NCBI RefSeq assembly: GCF_024139115.2
Contig: NC_085139.1
Coordinates: 14,603,533 to 14,667,532 of the forward strand
Direction: 5' to 3'
Origin: Armigeres subalbatus
Taxonomy: Eukaryota; Arthropoda; Insecta; Diptera; Culicidae
Length of the DNA stretch: 64,000 bases
In this document: piece by piece, positions 21,416-31,777 of the stretch
Position numbering within the stretch: position 1 is the first letter of the stretch
Layout of the letters: each line of letters begins with the position of its first letter
Notes under the pieces: generated by a model
What the model was told of the DNA's origin: nothing
Seen by the model: only the letters and a program-made list of their open reading frames with translations
Databases searched by the model: none
Program-made: the position numbers and the translations under genes

Positions 21416-23100
21416 TAGGGAAACTGAACACACATGATCCCCACTTTTTTGTTTCGGATGTTTCTCGATGTAAAATGCCTAAATTTAAACGATTTAAGAT
21501 GAACTTGATGAATAATTTAATAAGTTATTCAAAAACATCATTGTAAGAAATATTTTTTTCATGAAAGTTATCAAAAAATCGATTTTTCTAAAAGATAGAA
21601 AATTTGGCATTTTCAAAACTTGCGGGAGACTTGATCCCCATATCGGGGGAAATTGATCTCTTTATGAGCTGAACATATTTAGGTTCTTTCAAGTCTGATG
21701 AAATGTCAAACTGGTTTATTTTCAAATTCTAACATTTTTTTATAGTCGGAAGTAAAATAGTCGTGCAAAAATTAAATATTGTTAGAATTAAATAAGGTAA
21801 GTATTTTTGGTTCTCGAATAACGTAATTCAGTGACAATTATCAACAAAGTTGGCATGCTGATGATTAATGATGCAATCAATCCACTGCTTTGAAAGGCAG
21901 AGGTCATATAACGACAACCATGATGTTTCCAACCATGAGGATCTCTCTGTTTGGCTAATACAGTTATGATACCAAATTGGATGATCGATACATAAATATT
22001 GAATATATCTTTGTTAACTGTTTATATAACTAGCTGTTTCTAATTTTAAAAATTAGAAGCTCCTCAAAATCCATGGCTAGTGATAAATATTCAAGAGTAC
22101 CTATTTTGGGACAAACAAAAAAGATCTGTGATGCATCGCGGTTGCCAGACTACTACCAATACCACGACCGTGATCATACCAGGCTGGTGACTTCATACAT
22201 CATTGTGGTACTGTCACGCATGCTTGTAACATCATATTTACGTGCGATTTCTTTTCAAATACTGAAATTGTTGAAGTGGTTGGATTAGCCTATTGCTAAA
22301 AGTTCTTTGGGAAGGCAGAACGGAAGACTTGCGCTAAAATACAAGTAAAATAGTGATTCTAAATAAACTAGCCCCATTTAAAAAGAGAAAGTACAATTGA
22401 ATAGTAGATCCAACAGTACTGATTTTACACCCGGTGATTTCTTGAGTATTTTCAAAACTTCATTTAATCTTTGATTGGAGATAATGTTAATAAATTTACT
22501 CGTTACTTTGTTTTAGGTAATGAGATAAGGCTATTGGCAAATTCAAATTACGCGTGTGCTTGAATGATAAAATTGAAGGAAGTCAATAAATCTATTTAAA
22601 CTTTTAAACCAGAAATATAACGAATCTATTAGTTGCATGTAATACCACAATATGCAAATGCAATGGAATACAACAAACGCCTAAATATATGCAATATAGG
22701 GATCAAGTGTGTCCAAACTGTGGGGGATCTAGTGTGCCCATGTTGATTATTTATCTTGGTTTATTTCTCCATTCAATGTGAAATGAGCAACTGTCAATTT
22801 AATTAGCTTATTAAATTCTGCAAAAATAAAACTACGTCCAGTAAAAATTTGACACGTTGTGGTTACATATATTCAAAGTTATTAAACTTTTTACCTTTGC
22901 AGAAAAAAAGAATTGCTAAAATAATAAAATCGTTTTAAAACCCATATGCATAAAGGAACTAACATCAAATGTTACTCAGATTCAATTATCTGTCTAAAGG
23001 ATTTGTTTACACATATCAGTGATATAAAAATGTTATTAGTTTTCGAGAAAACATGGGGGGATCATGTGTCCCCGGGGATCACGTGTGTCCAGTTTCCCTA
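21416..23100. mobile_element. TIR element 3, TA-flanked
   Basis: The left end TAGGGAAACTGAACACACAT and the right end ACGTGTGTCCAGTTTCCCTA are inverted, and the match continues into GATCCCC (about 27 bp with three differences). TA is at both ends. Variants of the motif GGGGATCAAGTGTGTCC recur inside (near 21640, 22700 and 23050), like subterminal transposase-binding repeats. 1685 bp, no transposase. Confidence 0.7.
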
Positions 23101-24093
23101 ATCTTCATATAAATTCCAATCGCGATGGGGAAAGTGGGGGAGCAACCAATCGAGCTGTGTATGTGTGTATGTGTCAATGCGAATGTGTGTGTATATTTGG
23201 AAATTAGTAAAAATATTCAATGTGCACAGTGATTTTTTAAATCTTGTATCTCGAGATCTGAACATAGTACATCGGGGTTTCAAGCGTTTCCAATGTAAAA
23301 ATGGCCAAAGAAAACGTTGGTGAGGTAATTTTTTAAATCAAAATATACTCATTGGGTAAAAAATGCATTTTTCGAACATAAACTTAAAAATTGCTCATTT
23401 GGCAACACTGCACATCGAAAAAATATTTTTTTTTAAATTCTTTAAAAAATCTTCTTTTGAATGGTTACCTTAGATTGATTATAGACCTCACAGTTCCAGA
23501 GATATGGGCAAATCAAAATGATGGGTTTCATACATTTGTTCGAAAAGGGGGATGGTCGTATTAATCGTGGGGAAGTCCAATCACTACGAAATTTGGGATT
23601 TTGGGGTATAGCCCGTACATAAACAATTGGTCAAAATTTCATTTAATTCTAAGAAAGTCGATTGCACGTTTGCATTTTTTTCTCGGTCACTTCATATGGA
23701 ATGACCCGTATCAGAAATAAATTTGAAAGATGTCATTGAAAATGGAAGGAATTTTGAGTAGGGTGTAAGAAATTAAGCTGGAGATTCAAATTAGCTCTTC
23801 TTACACGTGTTTATATCTACAAATTGAAGCAAGTGAAAAATTTTACTATTCTAAATAATGTTTTCACTCATGTAGCAGGAACTTGGTCAAATTTGAACAT
23901 GATGCAATAGTGTCCGGTACTCGGGGACACTTTTCTGAACCGTGAAAATTTTCACCAAAACGCATCGTCAAAATACATCGTCGAAAAACGTGTTCAAGTT
24001 TGTGTATATGGTATGCAAGCAAACATAATCCGGATAATTAGAGAGTTTTTCGTTAAATGGCTCTTGTGTCCGGCACTGGGGGATCTCCCCCTA

Positions 24094-24440
24094 TATGTGA
24101 GATTAGTTCTTCGATATCTCGGGATTTGTAGGATTTTTGAAAGTTACCGTCTTCTATAAAGTCGTTCGAGGATTGGAAACCAACATGTGCTAGTGCATGT
24201 GATACCATCAGATCAGTTATATATCCCCTGATCTGTTATAATAGAGAGTGGCCGTCTACTACACAGCTAATCGAAGATGAAAACCGGTATTCTGAAAAAC
24301 TGTTTAGTTTGGATTACATCCGCTGGGGTGTGATATATGGGTCACCAGCTTTTTAGGTTTCTCAGGATATGTGGGATTTAAAAGTGCCATCATTTACAGT
24401 TATTTTTTTTGGAAACCAATGTGTTCAGAAAAGTGTGCTT
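24094..24440 (+). repeat. Degenerate satellite, right part
   Basis: The satellite resumes with GATATCTCGGGATTTG, CTATAAAGTCGTTCGAGG and GGATTGGAAACCAACATG. Later units are more decayed (to about 24430). It is the continuation of 13085-13687. Confidence 0.7.
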
Positions 24441-26044
24441 GATAGTCATATGCAGTACTGGAATAAGTCGTGATCGTCATAATACAGAGAGCAAAGCGCC
24501 TTTTTCTATTTCAGGCGACCAAATGAAATAATCGTGGGTTCTTTGATCAATGTCGCGTGAAAGGCAGTAATGAAAGGATGTTGTGCTTTATTTTAAAATT
24601 AAAATTTCTAAATTATTTGAATACATAGGGTACCCGGCGGTAATGTTGGCCCTGGATGTAACATTGGCTCATCACGCAAATTAATCAATATTTCATCGAT
24701 AATACGTCGATTTGTAGGGAGATATTTACCACTGCTTCTTTAGAAAAGTGTATCAAATATATATCTGCTTCATAACTCTAGATTTATACACTTCTTAAAC
24801 TTTTAAAAACAATTATGTTGCGTGAAAATCACTTTGACTCGTTTTTTAGCAGCCATGTTTCGTTGACTTATGCAGGCTGACTGTACTAGAGTTTTTCTTT
24901 TGCCCAATAAAAGAGTTTTCTGAATGAACATACCTGCTTTCGCACATCAGATGAATGGATAACAACCGCACTATGCCAGCTATAATTTTTATTTCACAAA
25001 TTCTATTATTATAGCGACATTATCAACAAAAACTTTTCTGGACAATACTGGGGGCACCCGTAGTCAAATGTTGGCATGCGCTATCGATTTGTAGCACTAC
25101 GTTAGTATAGGTGAAACTCTAAAATCAAAACATTCTCACCAATAACCCGTACTGGAGAAAATAACCGAAAGCTGCAGATAGAATATCCGATGCTTGCGAT
25201 TGAGATGCTGAGAATTTTTGTAAACACAAGTTAATCCACTCAGCGGCTAAAGTTTCATTCACAAATTACATAACACTAAAATCAACCCACACCAAGCCTC
25301 TAGTAATGCTTAATGTATTGTAGGATTCTCAAATTTATAAAGTCCTTAACGCTCAGACAAGCTCAGACAACCTAAAACGTCATATAGTTTGTGAATGGGC
25401 CTCATGATGCTTTTCTCGAAACACGATATAATCGCTTTCATTCGCACAACATACCAACAATAATTGCCTACCTTACGGCTTCCAAACACGATTCAAGCAT
25501 CAACCTTTTGGGTTCGATACACCATTTTCTTCATAATTTCGCAAATAAATGATTCAATTAGTGTATGAATATCTTCTGTACTAATCCTACAAACATTTTC
25601 TCATTTAATAATGGAAAGATACAATGGATCGTATGTTTCATTAGATAAACTTTCAACGTCATTTCATGTGAATAATTTCAAGTCAAATTACTTGACAAAT
25701 ACCTTCATCATAATTTAGATCTACTATTGCTTGCAAAAAGTATTTTGTAAAATGATACCGAAAAGTATTCTTTCAACTCAGGAAGTTGAAACACGTGAGA
25801 AGATTTGAGAGGATTCACAACAGCTGGTCGATATAAAGAGGAGTGGAATCAAACGCACGTACCAATCATGAAACTTAAATGCAGACAGAGTTAAAAACAA
25901 GCATCCAATAATTGTATTTATAAATAATTGTGTAATAATATCAGGTAGTTGGCACAGTTATAACTGTTTATGCACAGTACAAAGCAAGGAATTGCCTTGA
26001 ATAAGTTTTACAGAGTTTTACAATTGGCTTTCTTCAGTAGTGCG
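24441..26044. other. Unrecognised AT-rich DNA
   Basis: No gene, TIR pair or tandem repeat could be supported. GGGTACCCGGCGGTAATG at 24629 looks like an element end but no partner was found. Confidence 0.4.
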
Positions 26045-26472
26045 TTATGCATCATCCCCACCTAATGGAACGTACACACGGTCAAGCAGTTTGACCAACA
26101 TTGACTCCACCTCTCGTTTATTCAAACATCCATCAAGTTTTACCAACAGCGACACGAACAATCAATTTATTCGACCAACAATATCACACACGAACGACCG
26201 AAGCATCAACTCAAGCACCAACCATCAAAAAATATATGGGGGTTTGTGCAACTTCACTACAAATGCTCAAACATGTTCGGCGAACCTTGACTCCACCCCC
26301 GACAACTCAAACCAAAATCAAACCGTTTTAATTTTTTCCAACCGAGCCGCCAACTGTCAAACGGTTGTTCGAACAACTTCACACACGTTCAAACAAAGCA
26401 GCAACCGAAGCGTTTTCTTGGGGGCGGAGTCAATGTTCGTCCAACTGCTTGACTGGTGTGTACGTTGCATAA
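26045..26472. mobile_element. MITE with 40 bp TIRs and G-poor core
   Basis: The ends AACGTACACAC (26069) and GTGTGTACGTT (26456-26466) begin inverted repeats of about 40 bp that reach TTGACTCC. On the right the match continues outwards through GCATAA. On the left its partner TTATGC (26045-26050) is 18 bp away, so a short insertion sits inside the left TIR. The core is strikingly G-poor on the plus strand and rich in CAA/ACC, which is why a 155-codon open frame spans it. Noncoding. Confidence 0.75.
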
Positions 26473-27489
26473 AGCATTGTTTACGTTTTGGAAAAAAGTT
26501 TCTTTGAGAGTATCGCGAGAGCGAGAGCAACACAACTGCCATGGTTTCAACTAGCAGTAAATCTCAAAATTATGCGGCAGCCAATAATTAACGTATGCAA
26601 TTTGTTTGAAGGCACAACATGAGGGCTAGAACATGTAGCCTTTTGCAATTGCAATTTTTAATACAGTTTTCATTTTTCTAAACTTCTTCACTTGCAAATA
26701 TGGTAAATATTTAAGAAATAAATGATTCATATAATAGTATTTTCGTTAGCATGTCCTTGGTAAGCGCGCTATTGGGGGAATCAAAAACGCACTCTCACAA
26801 TCCGTGTGGTAGTATTTTACATGCAACCAATTAGAATTCACGCTCAATCAAATGATTCGATTTTCTCTATTTGTTTGCATGCTGCCTTTATTCAACGCAA
26901 GCAAAATGACTGGTACTACAAACAGCAACCCATCTTTATCTTTCGTATGTTCGAAATCAGCAATCACTCGTCCCAAGTGGGCTGAAAAATGATCCACCTA
27001 ATAGGGACAAGGATGCCGAAATTTTGTCAATTTCTCTCGTGATTTTCGCTGGTTTAAATGAGATATTGCGGACATTCATCGCCGTTTTTTTGCTATTTGG
27101 CGTCAACACCAAATGTAAGCAAGCCGGCTGGTGGAATAATTCTGGTTGGAAATGCAATATATGAAGATTTATAACGATAAATGTGCTCAACCGTAGCATA
27201 ATGGGCCAAGGTTTGAGCCGTTACCCCTATATGCAAAGAATAGTGACTAGTCGATAAATTAATCATATTTCTTTAATTCACCGGGTTGAAAGTGGTAATA
27301 AACACAAAAACAAAGCAGATATTGCACACTTTCATGCCCTGTCACGGGACAATTTTTTTGGAGATTTTTGTAGCTTGCCATTCATCCTTCGCGATTCTAT
27401 AGATATTGAAAGGGGCAGATATGTAAACATCGCGTGACATCTCTCATTGAAAATGAGAAATTCCAGTACCGGTCATATGTCTACCGTTT
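26473..27489. other. Unrecognised AT-rich DNA
   Basis: No gene or repeat structure supported. An 80-codon minus-strand open frame at 26957-27199 is unremarkable. Confidence 0.4.
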
Positions 27490-27498
27490 CTGCCTCAT

Positions 27499-28097
27499 TA
27501 GAGTGATTCAAATTTTGACTTTTTTGCTCCCCTATGCTTAAACGATGGCATTTGCCATTTTAATAATCGTCCTAAATTTTTAGCTAATTCGGATGTAATT
27601 TGACTGAGCACAAGCAGTTTGAAGGTTGTATGAAAATTACTATGAAAGCAACATAGGAAATTTAACAAGGGAAAATATCGTCGTTGTTGCTAAACGATTT
27701 GATGCTGGCAACAAAAGTTATTATGGAAATACTGAATTGTGGGAAATTTAATTTAACACGTAAAAGAATAACATCAATATCAATAATGAGCATTTCTGTT
27801 TTCTTTATAGTTTTGCTCACAAAGGTCAGATTGCTTCGCAACAACAACTGACTTTCAGCTTAGGATCTATTTTATGATGGCGATGCGTTAAATATATTCA
27901 AATAGATTCTGGGCTGCTTTACGAAACGATCCTTTACATAAGTGGCAATTCTCATAGTAATTTTCATATAACCTTGAAACGTCACGTGCACAACCAAATT
28001 ACATCCAAACAGCTAAAAATTTGGGAGGACTGTTAAAATAGCAAAAACAATCGTTTAAGCCCAGGGGAGCGAAAAAGTCAAAATTTGAATCACTCTA
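27499..28097. mobile_element. 599 bp TIR element with 9 bp duplication
   Basis: The left end TAGAGTGATTCAAATTTTGA and the right end TCAAAATTTGAATCACTCTA are inverted, with arms of about 150 bp. CTGCCTCAT occurs directly outside both ends (27490-27498 and 28098-28106). A 9 bp duplication with long TIRs is the hallmark of Mutator-like (MULE) elements. The tip resembles that of the foldback at 28854 (TAGATCTGTTCAAATTT). No transposase. Confidence 0.85.
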
Positions 28098-28106
28098 CTG
28101 CCTCAT

Positions 28107-28135
28107 ACGCAGTAGTCCTGGGGTTCGATTTCAGG
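28107..28135 (+). repeat. tRNA-like B box in flank of the 599 bp element
   Basis: GGGGTTCGATTTCAGGCC follows the right target duplication. Joined across the element, the site reads CTGCCTCATACGCAG just upstream, which could be an anticodon arm (CAT). The element may thus have landed in a tRNA-derived SINE. Only partial. Confidence 0.3.
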
Positions 28136-28257
28136 CCCATTTCATTCTCCTACTTTTTATCTTTTTCTGTATTTCTCATGTTCCAGCAATCGCTAGAATA
28201 ATACCTACCTGTACCTTCAACTTGACTAGTCTAGAAGTAAATGTTGTTGAAAAAAAT

Positions 28258-28336
28258 TGTTTTGCCTTTCTCGTATACAAAGTATACGTAAAGGCTATAT
28301 GTTCGCTCCAAAAACAAACTTTTTATAGAAGGGGTC
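28258..28336 (-). mobile_element. 3' end fragment of the 167-bp-unit element
   Basis: Reverse-strand copy of the conserved end: TTGCCTTTCTCGTATAC, AAAGGCTATATGTTCGCTC, AAACTTTTTATAGAAGG. It stops where an unrelated tandem repeat begins. Confidence 0.8.
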
Positions 28337-28700
28337 ATTATCAGAAATGGTTGAGAAGAAAAATGTTCGTCTAGGACGAACTGTACACAACGACCCTTTT
28401 ACGGTCGTTGCAGAATTACGGAAATGCCTTCTGGTAGCCACCTGCGGTCATTGCAGAGTAAGAACTGTGAATTAACATTAAGATCACCGTCATAAATGGC
28501 TTAGTAAAAATTGCGCTACTCTAGGACGAACTATCCAAAATGACCATTTTACGGACGTTCCGAATTATTCGGAAGGCCGTCTGGTGGCCACCTGCAGTTA
28601 TAGCTGAGTATGGACTGTAAAATATCTCCAAAATCATCGTCAGAAATGGTTTAGAAAAAACTCAAAGGAGCAGCCCAATCGGGTTGTACGCAAAAGTGAC
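28337..28700. repeat. 150-bp tandem repeat, ~2.3 copies
   Basis: CTAGGACGAACT followed by TTTTACGGNCGTT occurs at about 28371 and 28521. ATCAGAAATGGTT-like starts lie at about 28350, 28487 and 28635. The period is about 150 bp. It adjoins the element fragment at 28258 directly. Confidence 0.65.
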
Positions 28701-28787
28701 AAAGGACTACGTAGCTATACGAAATGGATGGTATTTGTAATCATAGTTTGTGTCTCTTTCTCTTTCGAAGTGCAAACCTTAATCGTT

Positions 28788-28853
28788 TGGCGACGACAGA
28801 AAGTTGCCCTTTAGTAGTAGAATAACAAGCGCGCGTTGAAGGGATGATACAAT
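28788..28853 (+). repeat. Paralogous segment split by the foldback element
   Basis: GGCGACGACAGAAAGTTGC through GATGATACAA is repeated at 30963-31050, where it runs uninterrupted into the sequence that here lies on the far side of the foldback (30767 onwards). It is therefore a filled/empty pair within one window. Confidence 0.8.
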
Positions 28854-29532
28854 AGATCTGTTCAAATTTCAGAAAGTTTCTTAAAATCGACCGGTCAACT
28901 GGTATTCCACAATTCTTATGCTAAGATAGACTTCTGGTGAAAATTTCAGCTCAATTGGTTGAAATTTGGAATTGTGCCTTCAAATTGATTTTGTGTTTTT
29001 GACATGATTTTGCCTCTCAAAAAATCATAACTCTGAGTGAGATGAACGAAATTCACTGTAACAACAACTAAACGAAAGCCATAGCTATCCTCGAACACTT
29101 TGTAGAACATTGTGTTATAATCGGAACAGATCTTCTACGTGTTTCAACAGATTTCGTCCTTCGAGATACTCAAAAATCAACATTTTTCATTGATAAAAGG
29201 CCTATGAAATCTACATCCAAATATTTTTTGGATTGAATTTGTCGGGAAGTTGCAGCTACACATTCATTTTAGTATAGCACGGTATTAAATCTTAAGCGGG
29301 TATTAAATAAAAATTGTAAAAAATTGAGGAGTGGATTCACATTTTAATTTGCTTAATTGATTGCCTTATTACAAAGACTTGCACGCTGGCAAGCATTTCC
29401 ATCGAACAAGTTACCATTGCTTTTTAATGATCGTCATCTAATAGTTTTGGTTGGGACCTGAGATGTTGAGACAAAGCAATCATTGGTGACTTGGTAGATT
29501 GTCATTCAATTTTAACATCATGCTGCAACGGC

Positions 29533-29598
29533 AAGCGGATTTGGTGTAGTTGGTAGGGTGTTCGGCTGATAATCAAAGTGTCATGAATCGAATCGCAC
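29533..29598 (+). repeat. tRNA-Ile-like sequence, left arm
   Basis: GGTGTAGTTGGTAGGGTG (A box and D arm), GGCTGATAATC (anticodon-loop-like, GAT) and GAATCGAATCGC (B-box-like) have tRNA order and spacing. The acceptor stem is not convincing. A captured tRNA gene, or a tRNA-derived SINE, now copied into both arms. Confidence 0.5.
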
Positions 29599-29771
29599 AG
29601 AAATTGAATAAAAATTTTGTTTGCCATTTTTTCTTCTTGATATGGTGCCATTTCAGAATCTTCTCGATATGGAAATGCAGATACTATTATCTTTTCAATT
29701 TAAGCGTACATGTTCACGATAGAATTAAAAGCGGAAGTACAAATCTAGTTCTATATGGAAATCTTCAAGGC

Positions 29772-29826
29772 GAGAGGAGCCGGCCAAGGGCCGAAAATCT
29801 CGTTAATAAAGATAAATAATAATAAT
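29772..29826 (+). mobile_element. 5'-truncated retroinsertion at the foldback apex
   Basis: GGAGCCGGCCAAGGGCCG, AATCTCGTTAATAAAG and an (AAT)n tail form the last 55 bp of a LINE or SINE. AATCTTCAAGGC is duplicated on both sides (29760-29771 and 29827-29838). It has no partner in the opposite arm, so it came after the palindrome formed. Confidence 0.8.
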
Positions 29827-30046
29827 AATCTTCAAGGCTGCCGTACTATCAACTATCTGTACTTTCGCCTCTAATTATTTCATGAACATGTACGTTTAAA
29901 TTTGAAAGATGTTAGCATTTTGCAATTCCATATCAAGAAGTAACAAACTCATCTCATTAATTATAACGTGGTTGATGTTACAAACATTTACTCTTGTCAG
30001 ATTTTTTTAAAAAATTGTCAAACAAAATTTTCGTTCGATTTCTGTG

Positions 30047-30105
30047 CGATTCAATTATCAGCCGAACGCCCTACCAACTGCATTAGATATGCTTGTCGTT
30101 GCAGC
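30047..30105 (-). repeat. tRNA-Ile-like sequence, right arm
   Basis: Inverted partner of 29533-29598: GTGCGATTCAATTATCAGCC then AACGCCCTACCAACTGCA. It has diverged at the A box (a TTAGATATGC stretch replaces the left-arm sequence). Confidence 0.5.
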
Positions 30106-31050
30106 ATGATGTTAAAATTGAATGACAATCTACAAAGTCACCAATGATTGCTTTGTCTCAACATCTCAGGTCCCAATCAAAAATATTTAATGACGATCAT
30201 TGAAAAGCAATGGTAACTTGTTCGATGGAAATGCTTGCCAGCGTGCAAGTCTTTGTAATAAGGCAATCAATTAAGCAAATTAAAATGTGAATCCACTCCT
30301 CAATTTTTTACAATTTTTACTCAATACCCGCTTAAGATCTAATACCGTGCTATACTAAAATGAATGTGTAGCTGCAACTTCCCGACAAATTCAATCAAAA
30401 AATATTTGGATGTACATTTCATAGGCCTTTATCAATGAAAAATGTTGATTTTAGAGTATCTCGAAGGACGAAATCTGTTGAAACACGTAGAAGATCTGTT
30501 CGATTATAACACAATAATGTTCTACAAAGTGTTCGAGGATAGGTATGGCTTTCATTTAGTTGTTGTTGCAATGAATTTCGTTCATCCCACTCAAAGTTAC
30601 GATTTTTAGGGGCAAAATCATGCCAAAAACACTAAATCAATTTGAAGCACACCTAAATTTCAACCAATTGAGCTGAAATTTTCACCAGAAGTCTATCTTA
30701 GCATAAAATTGTGAATATCAGTTGACCGGTCGATTTTAAGAAATTTTTGAAATTTGAACAGATCTAATGATACAATAAGTTTGTTCGAATGGCTGGCGTC
30801 AGTAGTAGTAGAATAAAATTTCCTCGCAATATTTTGATTTTTTTTTGCTGTTAGGGATTGAAAAGTCGCATTATTAAAAATATATTGCTTCTTTGCTGCA
30901 CCATTACTTTACACAAGGGAAGGTAGATCCAAGAATTTTCTTCTAAGTGCAAAATTTATCATTTGGCGACGACAGAAAGTTGCTCTTCAGTAGCAGAATC
31001 ACAAGCGCGTTTCGGAGGGAGATGATGCAATAAATTTGTTTAAATGAGTA

Positions 31051-31766
31051 ACTAATTGCATCCAAACGCTTGTCGGCACCTTGCGTTGTAGCTGTCCGAC
31101 CGCCACTCGATGATTTTTTCGTAGCTAGCGAATTTGATAGCGCGTCGGAAGGAGATGATGCAAAAAATTTGAATGGATGGAATCACTAACAGAAACCAAG
31201 CTTCACGCCAAACGCCGATGCCACCGAAACAGTCCATTTTCGCAATTAAACCTTTCTATTCAGAAAATGCAGGTCCTGAGAAGAACTAATTTTCTTTCCC
31301 CAATGCGCCTTTCCAACAACTAACTGACACCACAATTTGGCGGTGCGGGATCGCAACAGTGCTATTTTAGTAGTTAACCCTTTCTTCATATAAAATGCTG
31401 GTTCGTTGAGGTTGAATGATCTGCAGCAATACACCGAGGACCACCACCCAATGCGATGGATTTTCGTTGAAAATGTTACCAGCGCCTCCGTGATGCTGTG
31501 TCCGCTCTGCTGCTATCGCTTTGGTGCGTTCGCTCTGCGTGAAATCTTGTTCAAACTGAGGTTTAGATCCAAACCCGCAAGTTGCTGGATTTTGATGTCT
31601 GTGCTAGTGATGCATGTACGTGATTAGTTGGTTTACCTATTTCTAAACTTTTCATCAATTATCAATAATACATAGTTAAATATTAGAATTTTCATATAAG
31701 TACAAAGAAGCATTGACTCATCCTTGATCGAATGGCTCAAAAAAATTGAAAATCCATCGAGAAACG
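31051..31766. other. Unrecognised sequence, partly less AT-rich
   Basis: A third degraded version of the paralogous segment (GATGATGCAAAAAATTTG) lies at 31156. 31240-31620 has higher complexity and overlapping 60-70 codon frames on both strands; none resembles a known protein. Confidence 0.35.
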
Positions 31767-31777
31767 GCTGAGATATT

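Larger units (their letters stand above)
14156..23710. mobile_element. TIR element 2 nested in element 1
   Basis: The left end TATGGGTCATTCCATACC and the right end TATGGAATGACCCGTA are inverted, with AAGTGACCGA continuing the match for about 28 bp. TA flanks both sides. Element 1 sequence resumes directly after 23710. A second left end of the same family lies at 21103, so the pairing could instead be 21103 with 23710, leaving 14156 as a truncated copy. No coding capacity is seen. Confidence 0.6.
13688..24093. mobile_element. TIR element 1 (outer shell of the nested stack)
   Basis: The left end TAGGGGGAGATCCCCCAG and the right end CTGGGGGATCTCCCCCTA are inverted copies, and the match continues into GCCGGACAC for about 27 bp. 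TA at both ends fits a Tc1/mariner-like TA duplication. The satellite reads on across the two ends. The element's own sequence is about 470 bp on the left (to 14155) and 380 bp on the right (from 23711), both with inner TGTCC/CCGGAC motifs; the middle is later insertions. No transposase is visible, so it was probably a nonautonomous element under 1 kb. Confidence 0.75.
28854..30766. mobile_element. 1.9 kb foldback element with 9 bp duplication
   Basis: The tips TAGATCTGTTCAAATTTC and GAAATTTGAACAGATCTA are perfect inverted copies. Arms of about 900 bp each meet near 29800, so the whole element is one large palindrome. ATGATACAA lies directly outside both ends (28845-28853 and 30767-30775). 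The related unoccupied site at 31020 confirms the boundaries. Long TIRs with a 9 bp duplication suggest a nonautonomous Mutator-like element. Both arms hold a tRNA-Ile-like sequence, and a small retroinsertion sits at the apex. Confidence 0.9.

Noticed and set aside
13688..24093. A single 10.4 kb autonomous DNA transposon or Maverick-like element
   Set aside because: No polymerase, integrase or transposase frame is present, and the interior can be taken apart into nested smaller insertions.
26040..26507. 155-codon protein
   Set aside because: It spans a MITE including both inverted repeats; openness follows from the G-poor strand.
29533..29598. Functional tRNA-Ile gene
   Set aside because: A and B boxes are recognisable but acceptor and anticodon stems do not pair well, and the sequence is part of a repeated inverted arm.
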